From an uncultured Lachnospiraceae bacterium (GTDB lineage Bacteria > Bacillota > Clostridia > Lachnospirales > Lachnospiraceae), in assembly GCA_958444395.1 (NCBI GenBank), contig CAUCOL010000092.1, forward strand, positions 1 to 7,270: a stretch of DNA of 7,270 bases, in the 5' to 3' direction. The position numbers were made by a program, and so were the translations under genes. Under the pieces are notes generated by a model. It was given only the letters and a program-made list of their open reading frames with translations, did not search any database and was not told the origin of the DNA. Each line of letters opens with the position of its first letter. Position 1 is the first letter of the stretch. Positions 1 to 6,408 of this stretch are shown here, piece after piece.

Positions 1-148
1 TCTCGACACGATCCCAGAGTTCATCGGTCAGTTTTGCTTTTGTCTTCCCATAAAAATCCAGCTCATCCTCTGTGATGTCCAGCTTTGCGGCAATGTCACG
101 GATGTGATCCATCTTTACTTCCTGTGCAATTTCAATATCTGTTTTCAT
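1..148 (-). CDS. fhs: Formate-tetrahydrofolate ligase, N-terminal fragment (cut by window edge)
   Basis: The first 49 residues are visible; the rest (about 500 residues in this family) lies beyond the left edge. The protein begins MKTDIEIAQEVKMDHIRDIA and continues with KLDITEDELDFYGK. This is the characteristic start of clostridial formyltetrahydrofolate synthetase: MKTDIxIAQ, then an 'I-IA-KL-I--DELE-YG' helix. The enzyme makes 10-formyl-THF from formate, THF and ATP in the cytoplasm, feeding purine synthesis, serine/glycine interconversion and, in acetogens, the methyl branch of the Wood-Ljungdahl pathway. The start at 148 is chosen because GAGGG (154-158) sits 5 bases upstream. An in-frame ATG at 160 overlaps that Shine-Dalgarno sequence and is unlikely to be used. 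The ATP-binding P-loop cannot be seen, so the call rests on the N-terminus alone. The gene has its own promoter (221-248) and is probably transcribed separately from the ligase genes. Confidence 0.88.
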   Translation of the reverse strand, partial: MKTDIEIAQEVKMDHIRDIAAKLDITEDELDFYGKTKAKLTDELWDRVE

Positions 149-173
149 ATTTACCCTCATTTCTCTCTATATA

Positions 174-206
174 CTTTTGGTTATGTTACTTTCTTCTTTC
201 GGTTAT
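174..206 (-). repeat. Two phased direct repeats in the fhs leader
   Basis: The 11-base unit ATAACCRAAAG (minus-strand reading) occurs at 196-206 (ATAACCGAAAG) and at 174-184 (ATAACCAAAAG), with 10 of 11 bases identical. The start-to-start distance is 22 bases, close to two DNA helical turns. Both lie downstream of the predicted transcription start of fhs and upstream of its ribosome site. That position suits a repressor or RNA-binding site, but no known factor is recognised and chance in an A-rich leader is possible. Confidence 0.35.
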
Positions 207-220
207 ACCAGTCCCTAACT

Positions 221-248
221 ATCATACCATATTCCGGCTGAATTTCAA
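221..248 (-). promoter_or_regulatory. Sigma-A type promoter of fhs
   Basis: Read on the minus strand, TTGAAA (243-248, one mismatch to TTGACA) is followed by a 16-base spacer and TATGAT (221-226, one mismatch to TATAAT). The spacer ends in TGG, giving an extended -10 (TGnTATGAT). The expected transcription start is near 214, leaving a leader of about 65 bases before the fhs ATG at 148. The match is good, but it is pattern-based and has not been tested. Confidence 0.65.
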
Positions 249-329
249 CCGATACAATAAAAATTAAAGAATTACTTCGTTCCTACAGATGGTTTTCTTT
301 CCTGCCGGGAACTTCTGCCGCCGGACACG

Positions 330-1154
330 TTACGATAGTCCCTGTACCAGTAGCTTCACATAATCCTTAACGATATCCTTCGCAGTACACTGATACAGCA
401 TACGGCAGCCTACCATTTCTTCCAGCTCATTAAATACCAGTTCTCCCTGCTCCGTCAGGATAAAGTCCATGCCAAGCATGCCCTTCCATTTCTCCGGCAG
501 TGCTTTCAGGATCAGCTGTACCCGCTGCCACTGCGACTCAGACAGACTGTATGCCTCTACACTGCCTCCCAGCGAATAATTTGACCGAAAGTCCTTTGTC
601 CCGGTCCGAAGCACCGCCTGATAAACGGTTCCTCCCAGCAGATAGATGCGCAGATCCTGACTCTTGCTTGGTATCCTTCTTTGCAACAGAAGTGTCTGAC
701 CGGCAAGTCTCTCTCTCCAACGCGCATCGGACAACAGAAACACTTCACTGCCACCGTGTCCCTGTAGGGATTTGATGACCCATTGCTCCGGATCCGGTCT
801 GGTCAGTTTCTCCTGCTCCCGTGCTTCAATCCTCTGACTGACCGGACACCAGTTCTGGAGAGATTGTGGGAGATTCTGTCCGATATAGCACAGGGTTTTA
901 TATTTGTCATTGGCTATTTCGACCAGCTCCGATGGATGATAGACCGGGATCTGCCGCTCTTCATACCAACGGCTGATCTTTGGACTGCGTGTACGGTTTA
1001 ATACCAGATCCGGCAAGACTGCCGTCTGATAGCTGTCGATCGGGATATACCGGAAAGCAATCCCCACGGCTTTTCCCCGTTCCTGAAACATCCGGATAAA
1101 GCCTTTATTTTTCTCTGCTTCCCACGGATAATAAATTAAATACGCTGTTTTCAT
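330..1154 (-). CDS. RimK-type ATP-grasp ligase, second of a tandem pair
   Basis: A 274-residue cytoplasmic ATP-grasp protein of unknown substrate; the family couples ATP hydrolysis to joining an amine to a carboxylate through an acyl-phosphate. An N-terminal pre-ATP-grasp domain (about 1-80) leads to NDK (82-84). The nucleotide-binding strand has K128, then a glycine-rich loop with G132, G134 and G135. Next come Q158, DLR (167-169), R183, the FRSNYSLGG stretch (189-197) and D230. The usual metal-binding E-x-N near the C-terminus reads NELEEMVGCRMLY (242-254), so Glu245 replaces the Asn. The start at 1154 (MKTAYLIYYP) is chosen: its ATG overlaps the stop of a 27-codon ORF, and GGAG lies 13 bases upstream. 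A longer frame begins with GTG at 1214 but has no ribosome site and adds 20 non-family-like residues. The gene is coupled to the ligase gene upstream. No clear terminator follows it. The superfamily is firm; the reaction is not known. Confidence 0.85.
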   Translation of the reverse strand: MKTAYLIYYPWEAEKNKGFIRMFQERGKAVGIAFRYIPIDSYQTAVLPDLVLNRTRSPKISRWYEERQIPVYHPSELVEIANDKYKTLCYIGQNLPQSLQNWCPVSQRIEAREQEKLTRPDPEQWVIKSLQGHGGSEVFLLSDARWRERLAGQTLLLQRRIPSKSQDLRIYLLGGTVYQAVLRTGTKDFRSNYSLGGSVEAYSLSESQWQRVQLILKALPEKWKGMLGMDFILTEQGELVFNELEEMVGCRMLYQCTAKDIVKDYVKLLVQGLS

Positions 1155-1234
1155 TTTCTCTCTGCTACTCCATCTCTCTGAATGATCTGCTGCCAGGAAG
1201 CATAACGCATCCACGCCGGCGTTTTATCTGCCAT
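1151..1234 (-). CDS. Candidate 27-residue small protein bridging the two ATP-grasp genes
   Basis: This ORF starts at the ATG whose A is the last base of the preceding ligase's TGA stop (TGATG, 1232-1236). It ends in a TGA overlapping the ATG of the next ligase (ATGA, 1151-1154). The peptide begins MADKTPAWMRY, continues ASWQQIIQR and ends DGVAERK. It has two Trp and one Tyr, no Cys, no membrane segment and no signal peptide. GGGGAG lies 13 bases before the ATG, so translation would depend mainly on reinitiation after the upstream ligase. Codons (CAG, AGA, GAT, GCA, ATC) resemble those of neighbouring genes. Seen: the double stop/start overlap. Inferred: that the peptide is made. It could be a ligase substrate, a small partner or merely a coupling ORF that keeps ribosomes moving to the second ligase. 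I recognise no family. Confidence 0.42.
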   Translation of the reverse strand: MADKTPAWMRYASWQQIIQRDGVAERK

Positions 1235-2169
1235 CAAAGCAAGCTTTCTCCCCGGAACTGCTTCATGATGTGTGCCAGGATGGCATCTGCCACATTGACC
1301 CCAGTGCAGGTATGAATATTTTGGAAATGCGCATTGGAATTTACTTCACACACGATTCCTGCCTGCCCATTCTCATCAAATAGCAGGTCTACGCCGGCAA
1401 AATCGAGTCCCAGGATCTGCGCCGTACACACTGCCAGCTCCTGTTCTTCTGCGGAAGGTTCATACGGCAGCATACTGCCTCCGTTCGTAATATTGGCACG
1501 AAAATCGCCCTGTCTGGAACAGCGTTCCATCGCTGCCACCACCTGATCTCCAACTACCTGCAGACGGACATCCCTGCCTGCACTTTCCTGCCAGAATTTC
1601 TGATATAAAAAGGGACGACCGGCCAGACGCTTTGTGAGTTCTTCCAGTTCACTGCGGTTTCCTGCCATATAGACCTGCATCCCAAACGAGCCAAAACATT
1701 CTTTCACAATAAGCGGATAACCGAGCCGCTGCTCTACCGTATCCAGAAAGGTAAGATTGGTATACCCGATATTAGCATACGTCATCGGTGCCTTGATCGT
1801 TGGCAGGAGACGTACTTTTCTATCCGGATGCTTTGTATTCCATACTGCCAGCCGGTGATAGGTTTCAAATTTATCATCGCATACAGCAATACTCTCTACG
1901 CTGTTATAGATCCGGATCCCATGCTCTGCTGCATAGCGTGTAATCTCCTCGCCAAGCCCGATATCCTTGTCCCAGAATATCACAAAATCATAGGCATCCA
2001 GCCAGGTAAGTTCTTCTCCACAGAATGCAAGCACCTCCGTATTTTCCTTTTGTACCAGTTCCACATCATACCGTGTAGCAGCATCCCGCAGCCAAAGATA
2101 ATGCTCGGTAAACTTCGCCGTTCTTAAAAATGCATTTGTGATCAGTATCCCTTTTTTTCTGTTCTTCAT
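1234..2169 (-). CDS. RimK-type ATP-grasp ligase (alpha-L-glutamate ligase-like), first of a tandem pair
   Basis: A 311-residue protein with the full RimK/LysX/MptN layout. The N-terminal pre-ATP-grasp domain covers about 1-95 and contains YDFVIFWDKD (60-69). CDDK (97-100) and PLIVKECFGSFG (152-163) follow, the latter carrying the ATP-binding Lys and Gly-rich loop. Then come YQKF (189-192), GRDVRL (198-203), R217, FRANITNGG (223-231), GVDLL (259-263) and the metal-binding CEVN (274-277, E275 and N277). Relatives add glutamate or other amino acids to a protein C-terminus, a carrier protein or a cofactor using ATP. The substrate here cannot be told from sequence. The gene follows ftsK after 83 bases that hold a strong hairpin. 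Its ribosome site is weak (AGGG about 9 bases upstream). Its TGA overlaps the ATG of the 27-codon ORF leading into the second ligase. Both ligases share the DK, K, GG and FR-N-GG motifs but are otherwise diverged, suggesting ancient paralogues with distinct roles. Confidence 0.87.
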   Translation of the reverse strand: MKNRKKGILITNAFLRTAKFTEHYLWLRDAATRYDVELVQKENTEVLAFCGEELTWLDAYDFVIFWDKDIGLGEEITRYAAEHGIRIYNSVESIAVCDDKFETYHRLAVWNTKHPDRKVRLLPTIKAPMTYANIGYTNLTFLDTVEQRLGYPLIVKECFGSFGMQVYMAGNRSELEELTKRLAGRPFLYQKFWQESAGRDVRLQVVGDQVVAAMERCSRQGDFRANITNGGSMLPYEPSAEEQELAVCTAQILGLDFAGVDLLFDENGQAGIVCEVNSNAHFQNIHTCTGVNVADAILAHIMKQFRGESLL

Positions 2170-2198
2170 ACTCTTTCGCCCTGTACTTTCTGCATTAC

Positions 2199-2237
2199 AA
2201 ATCTCCCTGCCGCCTTTTCACTACAGCAGGGAGATCC
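2199..2237 (-). terminator. Strong hairpin between ftsK and the ligase genes; possible partial terminator
   Basis: The arms ATCTCCCTGC (2226-2235, minus strand) and GCAGGGAGAT (2201-2210) pair perfectly over 10 bp around a 15-base loop. The stem can extend by two G-U pairs on the outside and by U-G, G-C and U-G pairs on the inside. Only UUGU follows on the minus strand, so the U-tract of a classic intrinsic terminator is missing. It may attenuate read-through from ftsK into the ligases or stabilise an mRNA end. Confidence 0.45.
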
Positions 2238-2252
2238 TCCAAACACTTATTA

Positions 2253-5200
2253 TTACTGCTCCGAAAACTCATCTGCGATCGCATCCAGCGCTTCTGCATC
2301 CACCGGTGCGCTCTCCTGCTGTTCCGGATGCAGATACTGTTCAAACTCTTCCATCGTCATCAGCACCTTTCTCGGCTTCGTGCCGACTGCCGGACCGACA
2401 ACGCCAGCCTTATGCAGCTGGTCAATGATACGTCCTGCCCGGTTAAAGCCGATCGAAAAACGGCGTTGAAGCTGACCGGCTGCGGCACGCTCTGATTCGA
2501 TCACAAACCGCCCGGCTTCCTCGAAATATTCATCCTGATCCGGCTTTGCCGCAGCTGCTTCCTCTGCCGTATCCTGCTGCGTCTCAACGATTTCAGTCAC
2601 TTTATCATTATAGACTGGTGTTTCGTTATTCCGGCACAAAAATTCTACGACATCGCTGACTTCCTTATCCGATACAAAAGCCCCCTGCACACGCACCGGC
2701 TCGGAATAACCGGACGGAAAGAACAGCATATCTCCTTTTCCAAGCAGCTTTTCTGCCCCGCCCTTATCCAGAATCGTACGGGAATCAATCGCTGAGGATA
2801 CAGAAAATGCAATCCGGGATGGAATATTTGCCTTGATCACACCGGTGATTACATTGACAGAAGGTCTCTGCGTGGCAAGGATCAGATGGATTCCTGCTGC
2901 TCTTGCCAGCTGCGCCAGTCTGCATACTGCATCTTCTACTTCTTTGGAAGCCACCATCATCAGATCCGCAAACTCATCTACGATAATGACCAGAAGCGGC
3001 ATCTTGCTATGTCCTGCCTGTTCTGCATTTTCTACGGTTCTGATCTTTTCATTATAGCCTTCAATTCCACGGACTCCCAGCTCACGGAACTTCTCATAAC
3101 GATCCATCATCTCACGGACAGCCCAGTTTAACGCTGCTGCCGCCTCCTTCGGATCGGTCACGACCGGACAGAAAAGGTGTGGTATCCCATTATACACACT
3201 TAATTCTACGACTTTCGGATCGATCATGATCAGCTTCACATCGTTCGGATCGGACTTATACAATATACTCATGATCAGCGTATTGATACAAACGGATTTA
3301 CCGGAACCGGTCGCACCGGCGATCAACAGATGCGGCATCTTCGCAATATCTGTCATAATGACCTTACCGGCGATATCCTTTCCTACCGCAAAAGTAACCG
3401 GAGACTTTGCCTTTTCAAATGCATCCCCCTGTAACAGTTCACGGAAATGAACAGAGGACGGCTTCTCATTCGGCACCTCGATTCCCACAGCAGATTTGCC
3501 GGGAATCGGTGCTTCGATACGGATGCTGGACGCTGCCAGACTTAGTTTTAAATCATCTGCCAGGTTTGTAATCTTATTGACACGGACTCCCTGTTCCGGA
3601 AGAACCTCATACCGGGTAACCGTCGGTCCACAGGTAACAGCACCCATCTGTACATTTACATTAAAGCTCTGCAATGTGCTCTGCAGACGTGCAGCGGTCT
3701 GGCGCAGTGTCTCATCACTGACTCCATCGACAGATGCCTTTGGAAGGCTTAAAAGATCAAGTGGCGGGAACTGATACGGGATCGTTGTCTGATCCTCCTT
3801 ACTGTCATTCAGGGCATTAAAGGTATCTGACTGGGACACATAATCCTCTCCCCCGATCCGTTTCGTTGTATGCGCTTTGGTCACTCTCTCCTGCGGTGTC
3901 ACAGCTTCTGCCTGGGCAGGCTTCCCTGCCGCTGACACAGTGATATCCACTTTCTCCGGCATCTTCTCCTGTGCCGATGCCATATCCTCCTCCGGTTCCA
4001 ATGTCTGTGCCTGCTGCTCATCCATCCCCGGCACAGGATCTGCTGCCTGCGGGCTGTCGTATGCTTTTTCAGAAGGTGCAGTCTCTTCTGACACTTCCCC
4101 GGCATGACCAAACTTATGATTCATTTCTTCCCGGAAAATCGGAATATCCCTTACGTTATCATGATATACTTCTTCCGGTGCCACCTTTGCAGACGGTACT
4201 TGTGTATCCGGTGCCCCGTAGATTTCCTGCATTCCATCCGGTATACTCTGCTCCCTGACACGTTTACGGCGTGTACGCTTTCCGGATGATCCGGCATCTA
4301 CTTCTTTTCTTTCCTCTGTTATCTCCGGATCTGCTATGGACTTTCTAAGACCGGCAGACATCGGTACATTGGGAAATTCCGGTGTCTGCTCTGCCTGTTT
4401 TTTCTCCATCTCATCCAGGATCTGACCGGCCTGTCTCAGATTGATCCCAGGAATATTTCGTTCTGCTGCAATTCTGCCTGCTGCTTCCGGACGTTTTCCT
4501 CCGGTTCGGCGTGACTGTGGCTGTACCTTCCGTGCTGCCGGCATCACCCGGTAGGATGGTTCTCTATAATTTTCTTCCTCCCGGATCGTTTCATATGCCT
4601 CCTGCATTTCCTGACGATATGCATTTCTTTTGCGGATCTTCGCCATCATCTCCAGTCCGTAGAAAATATAGGCGCACAGGCATAACATGGCTGCCAGTAC
4701 GGCTACCGCTCCCCATTTTCCGATCACAGCCGATAACATGCTGCCGATGAAACGACCCAGCATACCACCGCTTCCTTTTCCCTGCACTGCTACATCATGC
4801 AGAGACAGATACAGACACTCCAGATACCCCGGATGCAGTACGTGATTACTTGTATAGTATTCCGTCAGGATCTCCTGCTGAAACACAAGCTCGCCCAATG
4901 CCGCCAGAAGCACAAAAAAGATTCCCGCACTGATCAGCTTTCTGGGAACACGGCGGTCTCCTCTGTTGACCACAGCAAAGGTATATCCCACCACGGCAAA
5001 GACCGGCAGAATCCATGCCAGCCAGCCGATCAGACCAAATAAAAGACCGGTCAGCACGATCCCGACTCTGCCACATACACCAAAGAAACTCAGATATAAA
5101 AACAGACTGATCGTCAGCATGACCAAAATCGTAATCCCCGTCTCAAATGCCATCTGATCTTTATATGTATTGACCTCTTCTGCCGTCCGGACATACTTGG

Positions 5201-5327
5201 CAGCCGTTGCTTTCTTTCTGACCGGCGTCTGCTTCCCTGTATTCCGGGATGCACCTGACGTGGTCTTTTTCGCTGTCGTATTTTTCTTTGTTGTTCTTCC
5301 GGTAGATGCTTTCTTTGTTGCTGCCAT
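2253..5327 (-). CDS. ftsK: FtsK/SpoIIIE DNA translocase
   Basis: A 1024-residue membrane-anchored motor that pumps double-stranded DNA through the division or sporulation septum. A Lys/Thr-rich basic tail (1-44) precedes about four or five hydrophobic segments (roughly 64-86, 88-120, 132-150, 206-225). A low-complexity Glu/Pro/Gln-rich linker covers about 232-515. The alpha domain follows (GPTVTRYEV, 567-575). The RecA-like motor has Walker A GATGSGKS (671-678), IDPKVVELSVY (702-712), Walker B IIVDEFADLMM (781-791, D784/E785), LATQRPSVNVITG (817-829) and IPSRIAF (835-841). The C-terminal winged-helix gamma domain (931-996, FSIGFNRAGRIIDQL) reads orienting sequences such as KOPS/SRS. At this length it exceeds B. 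subtilis SpoIIIE (about 790) because of the linker. Start 5327 has GAGGAG 4 bases upstream; an ATG at 5339 overlaps that site but has its own GGAG at 10 bases, so 1028 residues is possible. The gene ends in three in-frame TAA codons. FtsK and SpoIIIE roles cannot be separated by sequence. Confidence 0.97.
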   Translation of the reverse strand: MAATKKASTGRTTKKNTTAKKTTSGASRNTGKQTPVRKKATAAKYVRTAEEVNTYKDQMAFETGITILVMLTISLFLYLSFFGVCGRVGIVLTGLLFGLIGWLAWILPVFAVVGYTFAVVNRGDRRVPRKLISAGIFFVLLAALGELVFQQEILTEYYTSNHVLHPGYLECLYLSLHDVAVQGKGSGGMLGRFIGSMLSAVIGKWGAVAVLAAMLCLCAYIFYGLEMMAKIRKRNAYRQEMQEAYETIREEENYREPSYRVMPAARKVQPQSRRTGGKRPEAAGRIAAERNIPGINLRQAGQILDEMEKKQAEQTPEFPNVPMSAGLRKSIADPEITEERKEVDAGSSGKRTRRKRVREQSIPDGMQEIYGAPDTQVPSAKVAPEEVYHDNVRDIPIFREEMNHKFGHAGEVSEETAPSEKAYDSPQAADPVPGMDEQQAQTLEPEEDMASAQEKMPEKVDITVSAAGKPAQAEAVTPQERVTKAHTTKRIGGEDYVSQSDTFNALNDSKEDQTTIPYQFPPLDLLSLPKASVDGVSDETLRQTAARLQSTLQSFNVNVQMGAVTCGPTVTRYEVLPEQGVRVNKITNLADDLKLSLAASSIRIEAPIPGKSAVGIEVPNEKPSSVHFRELLQGDAFEKAKSPVTFAVGKDIAGKVIMTDIAKMPHLLIAGATGSGKSVCINTLIMSILYKSDPNDVKLIMIDPKVVELSVYNGIPHLFCPVVTDPKEAAAALNWAVREMMDRYEKFRELGVRGIEGYNEKIRTVENAEQAGHSKMPLLVIIVDEFADLMMVASKEVEDAVCRLAQLARAAGIHLILATQRPSVNVITGVIKANIPSRIAFSVSSAIDSRTILDKGGAEKLLGKGDMLFFPSGYSEPVRVQGAFVSDKEVSDVVEFLCRNNETPVYNDKVTEIVETQQDTAEEAAAAKPDQDEYFEEAGRFVIESERAAAGQLQRRFSIGFNRAGRIIDQLHKAGVVGPAVGTKPRKVLMTMEEFEQYLHPEQQESAPVDAEALDAIADEFSEQ

Positions 5328-5353
5328 GTTACTCCTCATTTCTTATAGACTCC

Positions 5354-5394
5354 AAAACCATTACCACCGGATATATTCTGTGCGAAATGGTTTT
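5354..5394 (-). other. Inverted repeat between uppP and ftsK
   Basis: AAAACCATT (5386-5394, minus strand) and AATGGTTTT (5354-5362) form 9-bp perfect arms around a 23-base loop. The first arm includes the end of the uppP TAA stop. The second ends directly before the GGAG that could serve the longer ftsK start. The stem is A/T-rich and the T run is part of it, so it is at best a weak terminator on either strand. Confidence 0.3.
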
Positions 5395-6268
5395 ATTTCA
5401 TAAAATACCATACTATTGAAGCTATGCCTACAACAGCACAGTAAAGCGCAAAATATTTGAACTTTCTGCCCCGGATCAGAGACATCATAAAACGGATCGC
5501 AAGATAGCCGGATATTGCCGCTGTCAATGTTGCGATAATGCAGTATACTATGTCGCTCTGTGTCAGTGCCAGTCCCGGCAGTTCCTTGATCTCCAGCACC
5601 ACAGCCCCCAGCACTGCCGGGATCGACATGATAAAGGAATAGCGTATTGCAAATTTCTTGTCAAAGCCACACAGAAGACATGCTGTGATCGTCGTACCGG
5701 AGCGTGAAATTCCCGGCAGTGTGGCAACACCCTGCGCAATACCGATCCCTGCTGCAGACAGATAGGATATATCCTTTGGTTTTTTATCTCCGATATCTGC
5801 CACATCTGCTATAAATAAGAAGATTGCCGTAAAGATCAAGCAGATTGCCGGTACCAGAACAATCGAATTGGCTGCTTCGATCGCATCAGAAAAAGCAACG
5901 CCAATGATGCCGGTCGGTATTGTTGATACGATTAACAGCATAACATACTTGCGATAAGAGCTGCGTATGATCTTATGATAGATCCTTTTACGCCCCATCC
6001 GGTTCTGCACGAAGCGCCCCACATTCTCTGCGGATTCCTTCACGATATGTATTCCCTCCAAGAACAGATGCTTTATGTCATTCCAGAATGCTACAAAGAT
6101 AGCCATCAACGTTCCAAAGTGCAGCATGACGTCAAAAAAAATTCCCCCAGATTCCAGATCAACGCCCAGTATCTGTTTCATCAGGATCAGATGACCGGAG
6201 CTGCTGACCGGCAGAAATTCTGTCAGCCCCTGCACAAGTCCTAAAACAATTGCTTTCCATAATGTCAT
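5393..6268 (-). CDS. uppP: Undecaprenyl-diphosphate phosphatase (BacA family)
   Basis: A 291-residue polytopic membrane enzyme that dephosphorylates undecaprenyl diphosphate to the monophosphate lipid carrier of peptidoglycan and wall-polymer synthesis; overexpression in this family gives bacitracin resistance. The N-terminal signature VQGLTEFLPVSSSGHL (12-27) holds the (E/Q)xxxE motif (Q13, E17) and the SSSGH active-site loop (22-26). The second signature, LPGISRSGTT (184-193), holds the catalytic Arg189. About seven to eight hydrophobic segments are visible. A charged cytoplasmic-looking insert at about 75-106 (ENVGRFVQNRMGRKR) agrees with clostridial members. The start at 6268 (MTLWKAIVLG) is chosen because GGAG (6275-6278) lies 6 bases upstream. 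The longer frame begins with TTG at 6280, which overlaps that ribosome site. A promoter upstream and a 53-65 base gap to ftsK suggest co-transcription of uppP and ftsK. The family call is secure. Confidence 0.97.
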   Translation of the reverse strand: MTLWKAIVLGLVQGLTEFLPVSSSGHLILMKQILGVDLESGGIFFDVMLHFGTLMAIFVAFWNDIKHLFLEGIHIVKESAENVGRFVQNRMGRKRIYHKIIRSSYRKYVMLLIVSTIPTGIIGVAFSDAIEAANSIVLVPAICLIFTAIFLFIADVADIGDKKPKDISYLSAAGIGIAQGVATLPGISRSGTTITACLLCGFDKKFAIRYSFIMSIPAVLGAVVLEIKELPGLALTQSDIVYCIIATLTAAISGYLAIRFMMSLIRGRKFKYFALYCAVVGIASIVWYFMK

Positions 6269-6274
6269 ATTTTT

Positions 6275-6278
6275 CTCC
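6275..6278 (-). promoter_or_regulatory. Ribosome binding site that fixes the uppP start
   Basis: GGAG on the minus strand, 6 bases before the ATG at 6268. It overlaps the in-frame TTG at 6280, which makes that upstream start implausible. Confidence 0.75.
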
Positions 6279-6313
6279 AAACCTTTCTCTCTGATTAAAC
6301 ACCATATTATATT

Positions 6314-6342
6314 AGTATACCGTTTCTATGATGGAAATGCAA
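6314..6342 (-). promoter_or_regulatory. Candidate promoter of uppP
   Basis: TTGCAT (6337-6342, minus strand) is followed by a 17-base spacer and TATACT (6314-6319). A further TATAAT lies at 6306-6311 without a good -35 at the right distance. The transcription start would be near 6307, giving a leader of about 40 bases. The -10 elements are good and the -35 is moderate. Confidence 0.45.
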
Positions 6343-6343
6343 G

Positions 6344-6358
6344 GAGACCTGCCGTCTC
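6344..6358 (-). other. Small hairpin after the tepA 3' hairpin
   Basis: GAGAC-GGCAG-GTCTC on the minus strand: a 5-bp stem with a 5-base loop, 5 bases downstream of the larger hairpin at 6364-6402 and directly upstream of the -35 of the candidate uppP promoter. It may be part of the tepA transcript end. Confidence 0.25.
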
Positions 6359-6363
6359 TCATG

Positions 6364-6402
6364 TCCCGGATGCCTGAGAGCATATTCTCTCCGCATCCGG
6401 GA
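6364..6402 (-). terminator. Hairpin at the 3' end of the tepA gene, no U-tract
   Basis: Arms TCCCGGATGC and GCATCCGGGA pair perfectly over 10 bp (6393-6402 with 6364-6373). Inside, after a small asymmetric internal loop, GAGAG and CTCTC (6387-6391 with 6376-6380) pair again. The structure begins 6 bases after the tepA stop. No run of T follows on either strand, so it is a transcript-end structure or Rho-assisted or weak terminator and not a classic intrinsic one. Confidence 0.45.
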
Positions 6403-6408
6403 ATCTAC

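Noticed and set aside
85..267. Plus-strand ORF of 60 codons over the fhs start and leader
   Set aside because: It lies opposite fhs coding sequence, its promoter and leader. Its hydrophobic Phe/Leu/Tyr-rich product is what an A/G-rich leader gives in antisense. No ribosome site.
149..329. Intrinsic terminator after the second ligase
   Set aside because: Only 4-5 bp stems (CCGG, TTCC/GGAA) were found, and the nearest T-rich run is not adjacent to them.
1155..1214. Twenty extra N-terminal residues of the second ligase from a GTG start at 1214
   Set aside because: No ribosome site precedes the GTG, and MKTAYLIYYP at 1154 is a natural family start coupled by ATGA. The same bases read in another frame give the 27-codon ORF.
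2833..4289. Several plus-strand ORFs of 60-95 codons opposite ftsK
   Set aside because: They are antisense to a clearly conserved coding region, have atypical composition (Cys, Ser, His, Pro-rich) and no ribosome sites.
5563..5805. Minus-strand ORF of 80 codons inside uppP in another frame
   Set aside because: Overlaps the conserved PGISRSGTT region of uppP; its product is rich in Arg, Cys and His and matches nothing known to me.
6374..6380. CTGAGAG on the plus strand, resembling the THI-box of TPP riboswitches
   Set aside because: It lies inside the stem-loop after tepA, on the strand with no gene downstream, and the other conserved TPP elements are absent.
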